Shown here: positions 34,278 through 45,290 of the stretch, in pieces
Layout of the letters: every line of letters starts with the position of its first letter
How positions within the stretch are numbered: position 1 is the stretch's first letter
From: Palaemon carinicauda
Taxonomy: Eukaryota; Arthropoda; Malacostraca; Decapoda; Palaemonidae
DNA: 64,000 nt
Direction of reading: 5' to 3'
NCBI RefSeq assembly: GCF_036898095.1
Contig: NC_090750.1
Span: forward strand, 83,699,447-83,763,446
Notes under the pieces: generated by a model
What the model was told of the DNA's origin: nothing
Database searches by the model: none
The model's input: the letters and a program-made list of their open reading frames with translations, nothing else
Program-made: the position numbers and the translations under genes

Positions 34278-35300
34278 TTATGGGAATGTAGTGGCTGAGC
34301 CCCCGCCTACTACTGCATTCGTTGCTACGAATGGTCCCAGGGTGTAGCAGTTCTCGTAAAGAGACTGGACATCTTTGAGATAGAATGATGCGAACACTGA
34401 CTTGCTTCTCCAATAGGTTGCATCCATAACACTCTGCAGAGAACGGTTCTGTTTGAGGGCCACTGAAGTAGCCACAGCTCTCACTTCATGTGTCCTTACC
34501 TTCAGCAAAGCAAGGTCTTCTTCCTTCAGATGAGAATGTGCTTCCCTAATCAGGAGCCTGAATAGGTAAGAAACTGAGTTCTTAGACCTTGGAAGAGAAG
34601 GCTTCTTGATAGCACACCATAAGGCTTCTGATTGTCCTCGTAAAGGTTATGACCTTTTTAGATAGTACCTAAGAGCTCTAACTGGGCAAAGTACTCTCTC
34701 CAGTTCGTCCCCCACCAAGTTGGACAGGCTTGGGATCTCGAACGACTTAGGCCAAGGACGTGAAGGAAGCTCGTTTTAGCAAAAAACCGAGCTGCAAGGA
34801 ACATGTAGCCGTTTCAGATGTGAAAACTATGTTCCTGCTGAAGGCGTGGATCTCACTTACTCTTTTAGCTGTTGTCAAGCACACGAGGAAAAGAGTTTTT
34901 AATGTGAGGTCCTTAAAAGAGGCTGATTGGAGAGGTTCAAATCTTGATGACATAAGGAACCTTAGGACCACGTCTAGATTCCAGCCTGGAGTGGACAACC
35001 GACGTTCCTTTGAGGTCTCAAAAGACCTAAGGAGGTCCTGTAGATCTTTGTTGGTGGAAAGATCCAAGCCTCTGTGGCGGAAAACCGCTGCCAACATACT
35101 TCTGTAACCCTTAATCGTAGGAGCTGAAAGGGATCTTACGTTCCTTAGATGTAACAGGAAGTCAGCAATCTGGGTTACAGTGGTACTGGATGAGGAAACT
35201 GCATTGGCCTTGAACAGCTTCGGAAGACTTCCCCTTTAGACTGATAGACTCTGAGAGTGGATGTTCTCCTTGCTCTGGCAATCGCTCTGGCTGCCTCCTT
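34278..35300 (-). pseudogene. Element 3 tyrosine recombinase, broken
   Basis: Pieces in order: RARGFSKEAARAIARARR (about 35300), STNKDLQDLLRSFETSKERR and LTLKTLFLVCLTTAKRVSE with the first catalytic Arg (35097-34850), then after a shift LLKVRTHEVRAVATSVAL (His, Arg) and SVFASFYLKDV (Tyr) at 34508-34278. A stop falls in the KRTKP-like region near 34650. Catalytic residues persist but frames do not. Confidence 0.85.
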
Positions 35301-36600
35301 CGAAAAGCCCCTAGCTCTTGAGAGTCTTTCGAAAGTCTGAAGGCAGTCAGACGAAGAGCGTGGAGGTTTGGATGTACCTTCTTTACGTGAGGTAGACGTA
35401 GAAGGTCCACTCCTAGAGGAAGAGTCCTGGGAATGTCGACCAGCCATTGCAGTACCTCTATGAACCATTCTCTCGCGGGCCAGAGCGGAGCCAACCAACG
35501 TCAGCCGTGTCCCTTTGCGAGAGGCGAACTTCTGAAGTACCCTGTTGACAATCTTGAACGGCGGGAATGCATACAGGTCGAGATGGGACCAATCCAGCAG
35601 AAAAGCATCCACGTGAACTGCTGCTGGGTCTGGAATCGGAGAACAATACAACGGGAGCCTCTAGGTTATCGAGGTAGCGAACAGATCTATGGTTGGCTGA
35701 CCCCACAGGGCCCAAAGTCTGCTGCAAACATTCTTGTGAAGGGTCCACTCTGTGGGGATGACCTGACCCTTCCGGCTAAGGCGATCTGCCATGACATTCA
35801 TATCGCCCTGAATGAACCTCGTTACCAGCGTGAGCTTTCGATCTTTTAACCAGATGAGGAGGTCCCTTGCGATCTAGAACAACTTCCACGAATGAGTCCC
35901 TCCCTGCTTGGAGATGTAAGCCAAGGCTGTGGTGTTGTCAGAGTCCACCTCCACCACCTTGTTAAGCTGGAGGGACTTGAAGTTTATCAAGGCCAGATGA
36001 ACCGCCAATAGCTCCTTGCAATAGATGTGAAGTGTCCTTAGCTCCTGATTCCATGTTCCCGAGCATTCCTGTCCGTCCAAAGTCCCACCCCAGCCCGTGT
36101 CTGATGCGTCAGAGAAGAGACGGCGGTCGGGTTTCTGAACAGCCAAAGGTAGACTTCCTTGAGAAGAAAGCTGTTCTTTCACACCGTGAGAGTAGACCTC
36201 CTCTCTTCGGAAACAGGAACTGAGATCGTCTCTAGCGTCATGTCCTTTATCCAGTGAGCCGCTAGATGATACTGAAGGGGGCGGAGGTGGCGTCTCCCTA
36301 ACTCGATGAACAGGGCCAGCGATGAAAGTGTCCCTGTTAGACTCATCCACTACCTGACTGAGCATCGGTTCCTTCTCAGCATGCTCTGGATGCAATCTAG
36401 GGCTTAGTAGATCCTTGGGGCCGACGGAAAAGCCCGAAAAGCTCGACTCTGAAGATCCATACCCAGGTAGACAATGGTCTGGGATGGGACGAGCTGGGAC
36501 TCCTCAAAATTGACCAGGAGGCCCAGTTCCTTGGTCAGATCCATAGTCCATCTGAGAATCTCCAGACAGCGACAACTTGTGGGAGCTCTTAAAAGCTAGT
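35301..36600 (-). pseudogene. Element 3 RT C-terminus, RNase H and methyltransferase-like segment
   Basis: RLFSDASDTGWGGTLDG, YCKELLAVHLALINF and VVEVDSDNTTALAYISKQG (35874-36395) give three RNase H acids. After a frameshift come IPTEWTLHK-type and YCSPIPDPAAVHVDAF, LYAFPPFKIVNRVL and LTLV (35651-35458). Upstream (36395-36600) the RT thumb region survives, but sequence stops after the part matching the RCLENLNW segment and jumps into gag at about 36606, so the RT palm and YLDD are deleted. Confidence 0.82.
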
Positions 36601-37274
36601 CGTCTGACGGAGCCGGACACAAGATCATGGTACTGCTGCACAGTCTGTGAACTGTCAACCATGGGGAAGCGAGGAAGTACCGCGACAACCCGAAGCTGTC
36701 TAGACTGTCTGGGTCGTACAGACAACTCCTTATCGGGTTGCTGAGGTTGCCGCACTGCGTCACAACAAGTCACCTCTGCTGGTTGTTGAACGTCTTCCCA
36801 GTGACACACTGACTCCGTAAACAAAAAAAATCCTCTAACAAGGACTAAGCTTGGACTGCATGTCTTGCAACAAAGCTCAAGGTCTATGGGAGCAGGTGTG
36901 GTAACAGACGGGGTTAGCGACTGAAGTGGAACCATTACCCTCCCTGGAAGCATGTTATGCTTAAATAAAAGTCCATAGGAGGCTAAGCAGCTAAAGGCTC
37001 CTCTCCAAATGACAGAGTCCTCAAGGGAATATCAGAAGGAGGGAGAATAGCACTTTCTCATCTACAGGAACCATATCCGAGAAAAGCTAAGTTCTCTCAG
37101 TGAGGGTTTCACTGGTGCAAAAGCAGCAGACTAGAAGGCAACGTTATGAAACTGCTTGACAGTCTAGTGAGATGGCAACAACCAAAGATGTGTGACTGAG
37201 GAGCATGCGGTAAGGTATGCAGAGCATGCTGTATGCAGAGCATGCTGTATGTAGAGCATGCTGTAAGGTAAGCA

Positions 37275-37430
37275 GAGCATGTTGCATGGCGTGCGGCTTA
37301 TGCTGCATGGGATGAGGCTCATGCTGCATGGGATGAGGCTCATGCTGCATGGTATGAGGCTCATGCTGCATGGGATGAGGCTCATGCTGCAAGGGATGAG
37401 GCTCATGCCGCATGCGTTGAGGAGGATGCC
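37275..37430 (-). repeat. 21-bp minisatellite, MQHEPHP type
   Basis: Seven or so tandem copies of a 21-base unit (CATGCTGCATGGGATGAGGCT). On the minus strand each unit encodes MQHEPHP. It is in frame with the other gag repeats of element 3. Confidence 0.9.
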
Positions 37431-37900
37431 GCATAGTATGAGGCTCCTGCCTCATGGGTTGAGGCGGTTGCCGCATAGCATGAGGCTCCTGCCTCATGGT
37501 TTGAGGAGGATGCCGCATAGCATGAGGCTCCTCATAGCATGAGACTCCTGCCTCATGGGTTGAGGAGGATGCCGCATAGCATGAGGCTCCTGCCTCATGG
37601 GTTGAGGAGGATGCCGCATAGCATGAGGCTGCCTCATGGGTAGAGGAGGTTGCCGCATAGCATGAGGCTCCTGCCTCATGGGTTGAGGAGGATGCCGCAT
37701 AGCATGAGGCTCCTGCCTCATGGTTTGAGGAGGATGCCGCATAGCATGAGGCTCCTGTGAGGTTCCTGCCTCAAGAGTTGCGTCTGCCTCAAGGGTTGAG
37801 GAGGTAGCTGCGCAGAGAGAGGCTCATGCTGGGAAGAATGCGGTTGCTGCATGCGTTGAGGCGGCTGCCTCATAGCATGAGGTTCCTGCCTCAAGAGTTG
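37431..37900 (-). repeat. 42-bp minisatellite, MRHPPQPMRQEPHA type
   Basis: Higher-order units of about 42 bases built from two 21-base variants, encoding MRHPPQPMRQEPHA repeatedly on the minus strand. Some copies have short deletions (near 37535, 37640 and 37757) that change frame. Confidence 0.88.
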
Positions 37901-37924
37901 CGTCTGCCTCAAGGGTTGAGGAGG

Positions 37925-38272
37925 TGGCTGCGCAGAGAGAGGCTCTTGCCTCAAGAGTTGAGGCTCTTGCCTCAAGAGTTGAGGTTCTTGCCTCAAGAGT
38001 TGAGGCTCTTGCCTCAAGAGTTGAGGTTCTTGCCTCAAGAGTTGAGGCTCTTGCCTCAAGAGTTGAGGTTCTTGCCTCAAGAGTTGAGGTTCTTGCCTCA
38101 AGAGTTGAGGTTCTTACCTCAAGAGTTGAGGTTCTTGCCTCAAGAGTTGAGGCTCTTGCCTCAAGAGTTGAGGTTCTTGCCTCAAGAGTTGAGGCTCTTG
38201 CCTCAAGAGTTGAGGTTCTTGCCTCAAGAGTTGAGGCTCTTGCCTCAAGAGTTGAGGCGGTTGCCGCATAGC
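37925..38272 (-). repeat. 21-bp minisatellite, LLRQEPQ type, about 16 copies
   Basis: A nearly perfect array of GAGGCTCTTGCCTCAAGAGTT and GAGGTTCTTGCCTCAAGAGTT units. The minus strand encodes (LLRQEPQ)n. Each unit contains the short inverted repeat CTTGCCTCAAG. It lies within gag, where element 5 has only scattered QEPQLA-like sequence. Confidence 0.95.
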
Positions 38273-39023
38273 ATGAGGCTCCTGCCTCAAGGAAAGTGGA
38301 GGTTGCTGCATAGCGCTGGTACCTGGCAACTCCCAATGCGGCAGCTCACGCATGGAGGCAGGAGGAGCCTCAACATCATACGTCTGGCAGGGTGGACTGC
38401 GCAGAGGTGGAGGAGCGCTCGCAGGAGGAGGTGTGCTAACCTTCTCTGCCTGAAACTCCTGCATCAACACCGCAAGCTGAGACTGCATTGTCTGCAGCAT
38501 AGACCACTAGAGTTTAAGAAAGACAACAACAAACGGAGCTACTGTCCGTTGAGACTGAGGGTCTAAAACAGCTGGTGCGGCAACAGACGGAGTTACTGCC
38601 TGTTGCGATACCACCTTGCCTCTCTGGGAGGTGTGCAGTTGTCGTACTGCAGCAAGTCCGAACTGACCCAGTGCTAATGGCACCACCTAGGAGTTGGACT
38701 TGCGCGGAAGGGACCGACTTGCACTTAAAAGTTGCAAGATTTGGTCCATGGTTTCTGCGAGAAACCTCTTCCGCAGACGAGGAATAAAAGGGCTCTCTCG
38801 TCTTTGTGTGGGTGGGGTGATCACGTCGGCAACGTGTGTAGATACACCCGAAACCACGGAGGGAAACGTCTGTTCGTCGATCAAGGCCTGATGAACCCAT
38901 AAGTCCTTCGACATTACTTCTCCCCTGGGCTTGGGAGCTTGTAAGAGGTCCCAGACTAGGCGAACAACTGGCACGAACAGACGAACCCTCGAACGCAACA
39001 CTGTAACACTTTGCGCTTATCAC

Positions 39024-40189
39024 TTTATCACTTTTGATTTTCTGTTTGCACTTATTTCACTGAACTCGAAACTTTAAGTGGTTTGTACCTGAAACACGCA
39101 ATTCTATCCTTCATTAAAAGTTAGTAATTGCGAAAACAGTATTACAATGTAACAGAAAAACATAATGAAAGATAAATAATTCAGTGGCTGGAAAAGAGAC
39201 TAAACACTAGATCAAAAAAACTACGTTTAAAATCTCTCACCGCATAAAGCCTGAGAACAAGAATAAAACTCTAGAAACGTTTACCTTCTTCCCCTAAAGA
39301 GACTAGGGAGAAGAGCAAAAACGATAACAACGTTACCCGCTTGAACGAAACGTTTATCCTCCTCTCTCTCCCTCCGTCTCTATCTCTCTCTCTCTCTCTC
39401 TTGACTTAGAACCTGAGAGATGAGCCCAATTATATATATCGTTAAAACATATTATTGTTAAAGGAAAAAAACTGAAAGATTTCCCAAAAAGTTCCTTTAT
39501 TAGAATTAAAACCATTTAAGCTAAGAAAGAATGAACAAAACGCTAGAATCGGTTTACTCTTACTGCAACGTGACACCGTGAATACTCTCTCTCTATCGTA
39601 ACGATAGAGCGCAAGTTGAACGTTCTGAACGTCAAAAACTGCAGAGACAAAACAAAACGTTAGTTCAACTTTGAAAACAGTACGAGACTATCAAAGAAAT
39701 TCTTTCAAAAACATTAAAATAGCATAATATGTTAACAGGTAAAAACGAAATGACGGGCTCAATGTTAATTAACTTCGGTTCCAAGAAAAGACCGCCTACT
39801 ATTAGGAAAGGTCGAATATAAACAAATATAAAAATTAATTTTAATAAGTTTATAATAAAAGGAAGTTAATCGAAGAGGCCTATAAAAGGCGGAGAGATAT
39901 AAAATAAATCTATAACTTTTGTTAAGCAAAATTAAGAAAGAGAGTCTATACTCTCTTCGACACCAACACTACCGCTAAGGGAAGGGTCGGCCATTTAAAA
40001 GTGAAAGAGAGTTCATACTCTCTTCGTCACCATAATTAAATCAAATTAATTCCAAAAGCTAGCTAAAATAATGATAAAACTTCCTGAATAGCGAAAGCTA
40101 AACTCTAGAGCAAATACATCACCAAATCGTGAGCAATAACTCCAGAATCAACAGCGTATCCATGTAGGTCTAGCCGGAGGCACGACAGA
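39024..40189 (-). other. Element 3 5' leader
   Basis: Non-coding leader homologous to those of elements 2 and 4. It has a CT tract at 39358-39401 and the perfect hairpin CTCTATCGTAACGATAGAG at 39591-39609. Confidence 0.75.
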
Positions 40190-40357
40190 GGAAAAATTGA
40201 GGTGGTGTTGACAAGAAGTACTGGAGTACCTGACCACAGATGGCGCTGTGGTGTTCACCCCCACCTGTATAGCGATCGCTGGCGTATCCCGATCGTAGAT
40301 TTCTGTCGGCAACAGAGTTGACAGCTACATGATTATCGGGTAAGATTAATATTGAAA
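40190..40357 (-). repeat. Element 3 right (5') inverted terminal repeat
   Basis: Inverse partner of 33560-33754. It ends GATTAATATTGAAAA. Confidence 0.9.
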
Positions 40358-40706
40358 ATATTCAATTAATCCCTTCAAAAAACTCTGAAGCCTAATTTCA
40401 CAAAATATGAAGTTTTTGGAGAAAAGTTGCTTCTACTTTTTTTTTTTAATAACCAAAATTTGCTATTCAGACATGAAATGATATGCAATCTTTAGCCATT
40501 ATTCTGTACATTAACTTTTAGCAAAAACAAAAAACTTGGCCCTCTATCATCACAGATTTCAATATTCCACTGTATTAAGATCCATATAATATTCTAAATA
40601 AAGTTTTGATATTCTTTGCAGGAGAATAACAAATGTTATGAGTAGCAACTGAAGCAATATACTGTATGTATTCTACCAGTTATATTCTAAAAGCATTCTA
40701 ATAGAG

Positions 40707-41012
40707 TTGTGGTGGCCGATGTGGTAACATCCCTGACTAGTGAACACTAGACTGGGGTTCTAGTTCCATTCAAACTAGTTAGTCCCTTTGATCGCTGCAA
40801 CCTCACCATCCTTGTGAGATAAGGACGGGGGGTTTGGGGGATCCTACAGGTCTATCTGCTGAATCATCAGCAGACATTGCCTCCCCCCCCCCAACCCCTG
40901 GTCCTAGCTTGGGTGGAGAGGGGGCTTGGGCACTGATCATATGTATATATATGGCCAGTCTATAGGGCATTGTCCTGCTTGATAGAGCAATGTCACTGTC
41001 TTCTTGCATAGG
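40707..41012 (+). mobile_element. tRNA-derived SINE
   Basis: The head resembles a tRNA gene: an A-box-like TGGCCGATGTGG, then a B-box-like GGTTCTAGTTCC near 40757-40768, the spacing of an internal RNA polymerase III promoter. The body continues with TTTGATCGCTGCAACCTC, ATCATCAGCAGACATTGCC, a C-run, GGTCCTAGCTTGGGTGGAG and AGGGCATTGTCCTGCTTGAT. The 3' end seems truncated. A second, inverted fragment of the same family is at 41778-41882. Confidence 0.72.
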
Positions 41013-41777
41013 AAAACAGCAAGGTTGACTGCAATCCCTCCAATAGTACAGAGATTCTGATAACATGGTAACAGTAATTACCTCACTGATGACAAGATAA
41101 ACAGATAGACAGATAGGCAGAAAGATTATCTCTAACCATACACATCTACAGTATGTACAGTACTGTATGATGGGGTACCTTTGAACCAAACTTGACTGAA
41201 ACCCTTCACACAGAGGAGTAGGAATTGCAATATGGGCATGTTTAAAAATCACATTGAGAATCAGAGGGATGATCTCCTTTTATTCATATGTTCAAATGAA
41301 ATTCCTTTAACCAATCAGCTGTTGCTATGTCAAGGTAAGTGCAATACAACATTTACATATCTAGACACAATAATCTACTTTTGACCCACTTTAAAAACTA
41401 TGGAGGAGTCGGGATGCACACTGATAGATGAAATATTTCCCTTTAAGCACATCTATACATAATGGTCAACATTTGTATTAATTTTGAAATTCCTTCAACT
41501 GTGTAAAAGGAGCAATAATGAGAAAAAATAGACACAGGCGCACAGAAGCTCTCCCTTAATGCATATCTCCACATAATGGTACTGAAATTTTCACACCACA
41601 ATAAGAAAGACATAATGGTAGAGATAGAGATGGTCACATGGCATGTCTATGAAAGACTGTCTGCATGAGTCTACCTGTGAACCAAACTTGACTGGAATTC
41701 TCTCAATCATGAAGGATTAATTGAAATGACAAGACAAGTATGACAGACCCACAATTGCCAAACAGATGGAACTACTA
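41013..41777. other. MARF1 intron sequence without recognisable features
   Basis: AT-rich, no supported feature. Confidence 0.45.
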
Positions 41778-41882
41778 TTAAAGGTTTAAAGGCTGCTCAT
41801 GAATGGCAGAGGCAAGGGACAGTGACACTGCCCTATCAAACAGGACAATGCCCTAGACACTGATCAATCATTGTTGGTAGAA
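41778..41882 (-). mobile_element. SINE 3' fragment, inverted
   Basis: GGCAGAGGCAAGGGACAGTG and CAAACAGGACAATGCCCTAG are the reverse complement of the SINE body at 40965-41005 and extend past its truncated end. This is probably the same family, oriented minus. Confidence 0.65.
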
Positions 41883-42650
41883 GACTATAAAGGATTCAAG
41901 TAATATACCATTGCAAAAAACCTCTTCAAATACATTGTGACCTTGAAACCTATTGTTTTCTTCACATGAGAAGCTGTAAACTTCTCATTATTTAACAAAC
42001 TGAACTAGCCTTCAAGATGACAGATGGATTTTTTCAAAGACTGAGGAAAAGTAACTATATTCTTTATCTACTTCAAATGTATGTTAGTGTCAATACGCAA
42101 TTATATCATGAGAGTCCTATCATGTACTATAGCATCTGGATTCTACTGCAAGAAAAGCATTGTGTTCTTGACAGTGTTAGTCAAATTGAATATTCCTCTA
42201 CTCATTCATGTCAAAGTAATGACAACACGGTAATACATGTAATCATTTCAGTATTGGCCTGTTGAGAAAGTTGGTACCTACTCTGATCCCAGCCTGACGA
42301 TTATCAAGTAACACCATGATTGGTAAATGCAGCTGTTGTAAAATTATAGTGTTGCCCCCTGCATGAACAAAATAAATACCAAGCTAAAGCAATAAAAATG
42401 AAGAGAAGAGAACTTACCCCATACATCAGCTCACGATGAAACAATATCAACTAACGAATACTGATAATTATTTTTAACCATTGAACAATTACTTAACTTG
42501 TTTCAACAGATAAAAGTAAACATCTGGATATTTTGAACAAACCTGATAAATTAGCTTATGTTTAAAAAGGGTTTGAAATTCGTAACATAGTACCGTATTA
42601 AAACAGAAATAAAAATCAAAGCTTAAGCTTATCATTACCAAACAACATAC
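41883..42650. other. MARF1 intron sequence
   Basis: No supported feature. The open frame at 42017-42265 has no recognisable motif. Confidence 0.45.
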
Positions 42651-43570
42651 CTGACAATTCTCAATGTCCCAGAACACACCAATTGGAGGAAGTTTACTAC
42701 TATCATATCCTGTTGCTTTGTTTTCAGGATTCTTAGTCTCTTTGTCATCGTCATCTTCGTCTTGAAGTTCAAGGTCCAATAATTCCTGTTCATATTCATC
42801 ATCTAAATCCGAATTAACGTCCGCATCAGATTTATAATTGACATTCCCATCACCATCTGCCTTAAAATTATATTGAGAAAAATTATTACACCTTTGTAAA
42901 TTGTCTGCAATATTACAAGCTCTGTTGGATTTCACAGTAAAGTCTTCACGAAAACACCCTTTTGGGGTGGTTAAATTGGAGACCTTGTTCGTCTTCTTTT
43001 CACTTGAATTTACACCATTAGGAAAAAAATCTTCAGGTCTGAACAAACAAGTCTGAGAACCAGCATATGAAGACTGTTCCTCACCATCAGTAGATTCATC
43101 AGTATTTTCCAATACTCTTGAAAGTGTTTTAGGGTCCACTAGCTTATTTTTTTCTTTAATGTCCACATTGTGATGCGAGGAGCTTTGGTGGAGTCCATTC
43201 TCTCTTGAACCCGAAGTATATTTTGAATATTCTTGATGAGATACTGTCAAGGTATTTTGAGGTGCAGAATTACTTGATTTAGTTAAAGTTACGACTTCCT
43301 TTCCATCCAACAACTCAATGGTAGGGTAGAGATCAATTGAGTTTTTCTCGGCTTCTTCTTTGCTAACAGGAGGAGCATTGCTTGTCTTAGGCATTATAAT
43401 ACTATCATTAAAGTTAGGCACAAAAAGTTTTGCCTCATTAAAATTAGCACTTTTTGTTATTGGTAAAAAAAAGTTACCAAAATCTGCATTATTTCTTCGG
43501 CAATCCTGAGGTACAGAAAAATCTGTCGGCCGTAAAAGCTTATTCCCAGATGAGCTCGGCGAAGGAGCTT
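42651..43570 (-). CDS. MARF1: MARF1 large exon: acidic N-terminal region and start of NYN domain
   Basis: A 920-nt exon with acceptor TTTTCAG before 43570 and donor GTATG from 42650 down. It enters in phase 1 and ends in phase 0. It starts EAPSPSSSGNKLLRPTDFS after completing a Glu codon. About 250 residues are low-complexity Ser/Asn/Lys-rich, unlike anything I recognise and poorly conserved in MARF1. Near the end is a strongly acidic stretch (SDLDDEYEQELLDLELQDED), then LPPIGVFWDIENCQ, the first strand of the NYN nuclease with its first catalytic Asp. The internal ATG at 43393 is not needed as a start, since the frame runs on upstream to the splice site. Confidence 0.88.
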
Positions 43571-43721
43571 CTGAAAAAGAAAATCAAATTTAATATTCAA
43601 AGCCTTTGAACTTTTTCAAAGCAATACATTTTAAGAACATTTAAAGGTGTTCCAAAAAGGAGATTTCTCCAAAAAACTACTGATATTGCTTTTTGAAAAA
43701 TAAATATAAAAAAATCATGTT

Positions 43722-43985
43722 TTATTATTATTATTCCCTGTGAAGCTATAACCCTAGTTGGAAATGCAGGATACTATATGCCCGGGGGCTCCAACAGGGA
43801 AAATAGCCCAGTGAGGAAACAAGGAAAAATAAAAATATTTTAAGATCAGTAACATTAAAATATTTCCTATATAAACTATAAAAAACTTTAACAAAACAAG
43901 AGGAAGAGAAATTAAATAGACTAGTGTGCTCGAGTGTATCCTCAAGCAAGAGAATAAAGTAAGATTTTTTAATATAACCTCTTCA
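43722..43985 (-). mobile_element. CR1/Jockey-like LINE tail, inverted fragment R2
   Basis: TTATTATTATTATTCCCTG, TATAACCCTAGTTGGAAATGC and GGCTCCAACAGGGAAAATAGC are the inverse of the 3' end of the LINE at 13855-14612. It lies just upstream (in gene sense) of the large MARF1 exon. Confidence 0.72.
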
Positions 43986-44254
43986 TCCCCCATTAGCCTT
44001 AATGTACAAAAGCTAATTTCCAGATATACTGTACTCCAGAAGTATTCCCATACTATAGTCAACATAAATACTCCAACTTGATTATAATACAGTAGACATA
44101 GAGTCATTTTAAGTGTTATCTCATGTTAATACAAAAGGGTAGAAAGGTGGGGTAATTTTTTTTGTAAAGAAATGAGTTTGTAGTACTGTACAGTATAAGA
44201 AAAAATATATCCGAATACCATATTTGATTTACTATACACTTTTATTGCTTTACG

Positions 44255-44500
44255 ATAGCCTGAGCAGCTATTTTCTGGGTAGGAATACCATAATGTGGTA
44301 AAAGGGTTTGTGTACCACCATGATTAGCAAAGCTGTACTAGTCATGGCTACCTATACTAACACCAATCCACACCGGCCAGAGAAATCATGAAAATCTGGC
44401 CAAACCCTAGATTGATTGATTGATTTAAAGTTTTCAGACATCCTGACATCTAAGGTCATTGACGCCGAACCCTAGACATGAATTTACATGTCTGAGGCCT
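44255..44500 (-). repeat. Probable SINE-like repeat with (ATTG)n
   Basis: Contains ATTGATTGATTGATTTAAAG and CCGGCCAGAGAAATCATG. The inverse (GCGTCAATGACCTTAGATGTC then CTTTAAATCAATCAAT) has the form of a SINE 3' end with a simple-repeat tail. No second copy is in the window, so this is tentative. Confidence 0.4.
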
Positions 44501-44544
44501 TTGTCCTGCATTTGACTTGAAATGGCTGCAATTGTTGTGAAAAA

Positions 44545-44712
44545 TAAAAAAAATTTCAAAGTAATTTGTAATTTTCTTAACTATACAAACATAAATCCTC
44601 TAATAGGAGTATGACTTTGGCAAAGCTGGAACAGCCTTTTAAACTTATAAAATTCTTGCACTCTTAGGGTGGTTGAGCTGGGCAGTGTAACTTAAAGGAC
44701 TCAAGTTTATAT
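44545..44712 (-). repeat. Relic DIRS-like ITR
   Basis: AACTATACAAACATAAATCC, TAATAGGAGTATGACTTTGGCAAAGCTGGAAC and GTGTAACTTAAAGGACTCAAG match the old ITR/ICR at 16535-16750 base for base over long stretches. A possible matching end is at about 45985-46055 (CCAGCTTTGCCG, CCCAGGTTTGTATTTGC). Confidence 0.6.
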
Positions 44713-45290
44713 TATTATTATTACTAGCTAAGCTGCAACCCTGACTAGAAAAGCAGGATGCCATGAGCACAAGGGCTCTAACAGGGAAAAATCCCAGTGA
44801 GGAAAGGAAATAAGGAAACAAATGAACTACAAGAGAAGTAATGATCAATCAAAATATTCTAATAACAGTAGCAACATCAAAATAGAACTTTCATACATAA
44901 ATCATAAAAACTTGAATAAAAAGAAGAAGAGAAATAAGATGAAATAGTAAGCCAGAGTGTACCCTCAAGTATGAGAATTTTAACCCAAGACAGTGGAAGA
45001 CCATGGTACAGAGGCTATGGCACCACCTAAGACTAAAGAACGACAATTTGATTTTGGAGTGTCCTTCTAAAAGAGATGCTACCCTTAAGAAATGGAAAGT
45101 AGCCACAGAACAATTACAGTGCCATAATTAAACCCTTGAGCAAAGAAGAACTGTTTGTTAATCCCAGTGTTGTCAGGTGTATGAGGACAGAGGAGAATGT
45201 GGAAAGAATAGGCCGGACTATTCGGTGTACAGTATGTGTAAGCAAAACAAATATAAGCAGGAGCACATGCCAGAGGCCTACAGTAATAAG
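44713..45290 (-). mobile_element. CR1/Jockey-like LINE tail with extended repeat, copy R3
   Basis: Same composite repeat as 31425-31990: ATTATTATTACTAGCTAAGC start, GGGCTCTAACAGGG, then ATGGTACAGAGGCTATGGCACC, TTGATTTTGGAGTGTCC and GTTGTCAGGTGTATGAGGACAG. It is inserted in the relic DIRS-like element. Confidence 0.72.

Larger units (their letters stand above)
36601..39023 (-). pseudogene. Element 3 Gag remnants
   Basis: The N-terminal block is at 39023-38690 (SLGPLTSSQAQGRSNVEG, then GSSGLDRRTDV). Near 38500-38330 the frame gives LQTMQSQLAVLMQEF and PPPASAPPPLRSPPCQTYDV, matching the LQSMQAQLSDLMREC and CQAYDVEP parts of the intact Gag in element 5. The Gln/Pro-rich part that follows in element 5 is replaced here by long minisatellites (38330-37275). 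The last part at 36953-36610 carries VQQPAEVTCCDAVRQPQQP. The Gag C-terminus is missing. Confidence 0.75.
33560..40357 (-). mobile_element. DIRS-like retrotransposon, element 3 (repeat-rich gag)
   Basis: A 6.8-kb element in the MARF1 intron between the WDIENCQ exon and the next. ITRs are at 33560-33754 and 40190-40357, ICR at 33800-33891. Its sense order is leader with CT tract, gag dominated by minisatellites (38500-37275), a gag-RT junction deletion near 36606, RT end with RNase H (36395-35750), methyltransferase-like part (35750-35300) and YR (35300-34278). The coding is broken in many places. ITR sequences are related to those of element 5 (GATTATCGGGTAAG end), so the two belong to one subfamily. 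Confidence 0.88.

Noticed and set aside
37925..38272. Regular 21-bp repeats that could be taken for a CRISPR array
   Set aside because: There are no unique spacers: the units are contiguous, encode (LLRQEPQ)n in frame with gag, and the genome is eukaryotic.
40707..40780. A tRNA gene
   Set aside because: A and B boxes are present, but the stems do not pair convincingly and the sequence runs into a SINE body with a second copy nearby.
42489..42650. Coding sequence continuing past the GTATG donor in the large MARF1 exon
   Set aside because: The open frame runs on by chance, but MARF1 homology stops exactly at WDIENCQ and resumes at 32359 after an acceptor in the correct phase.
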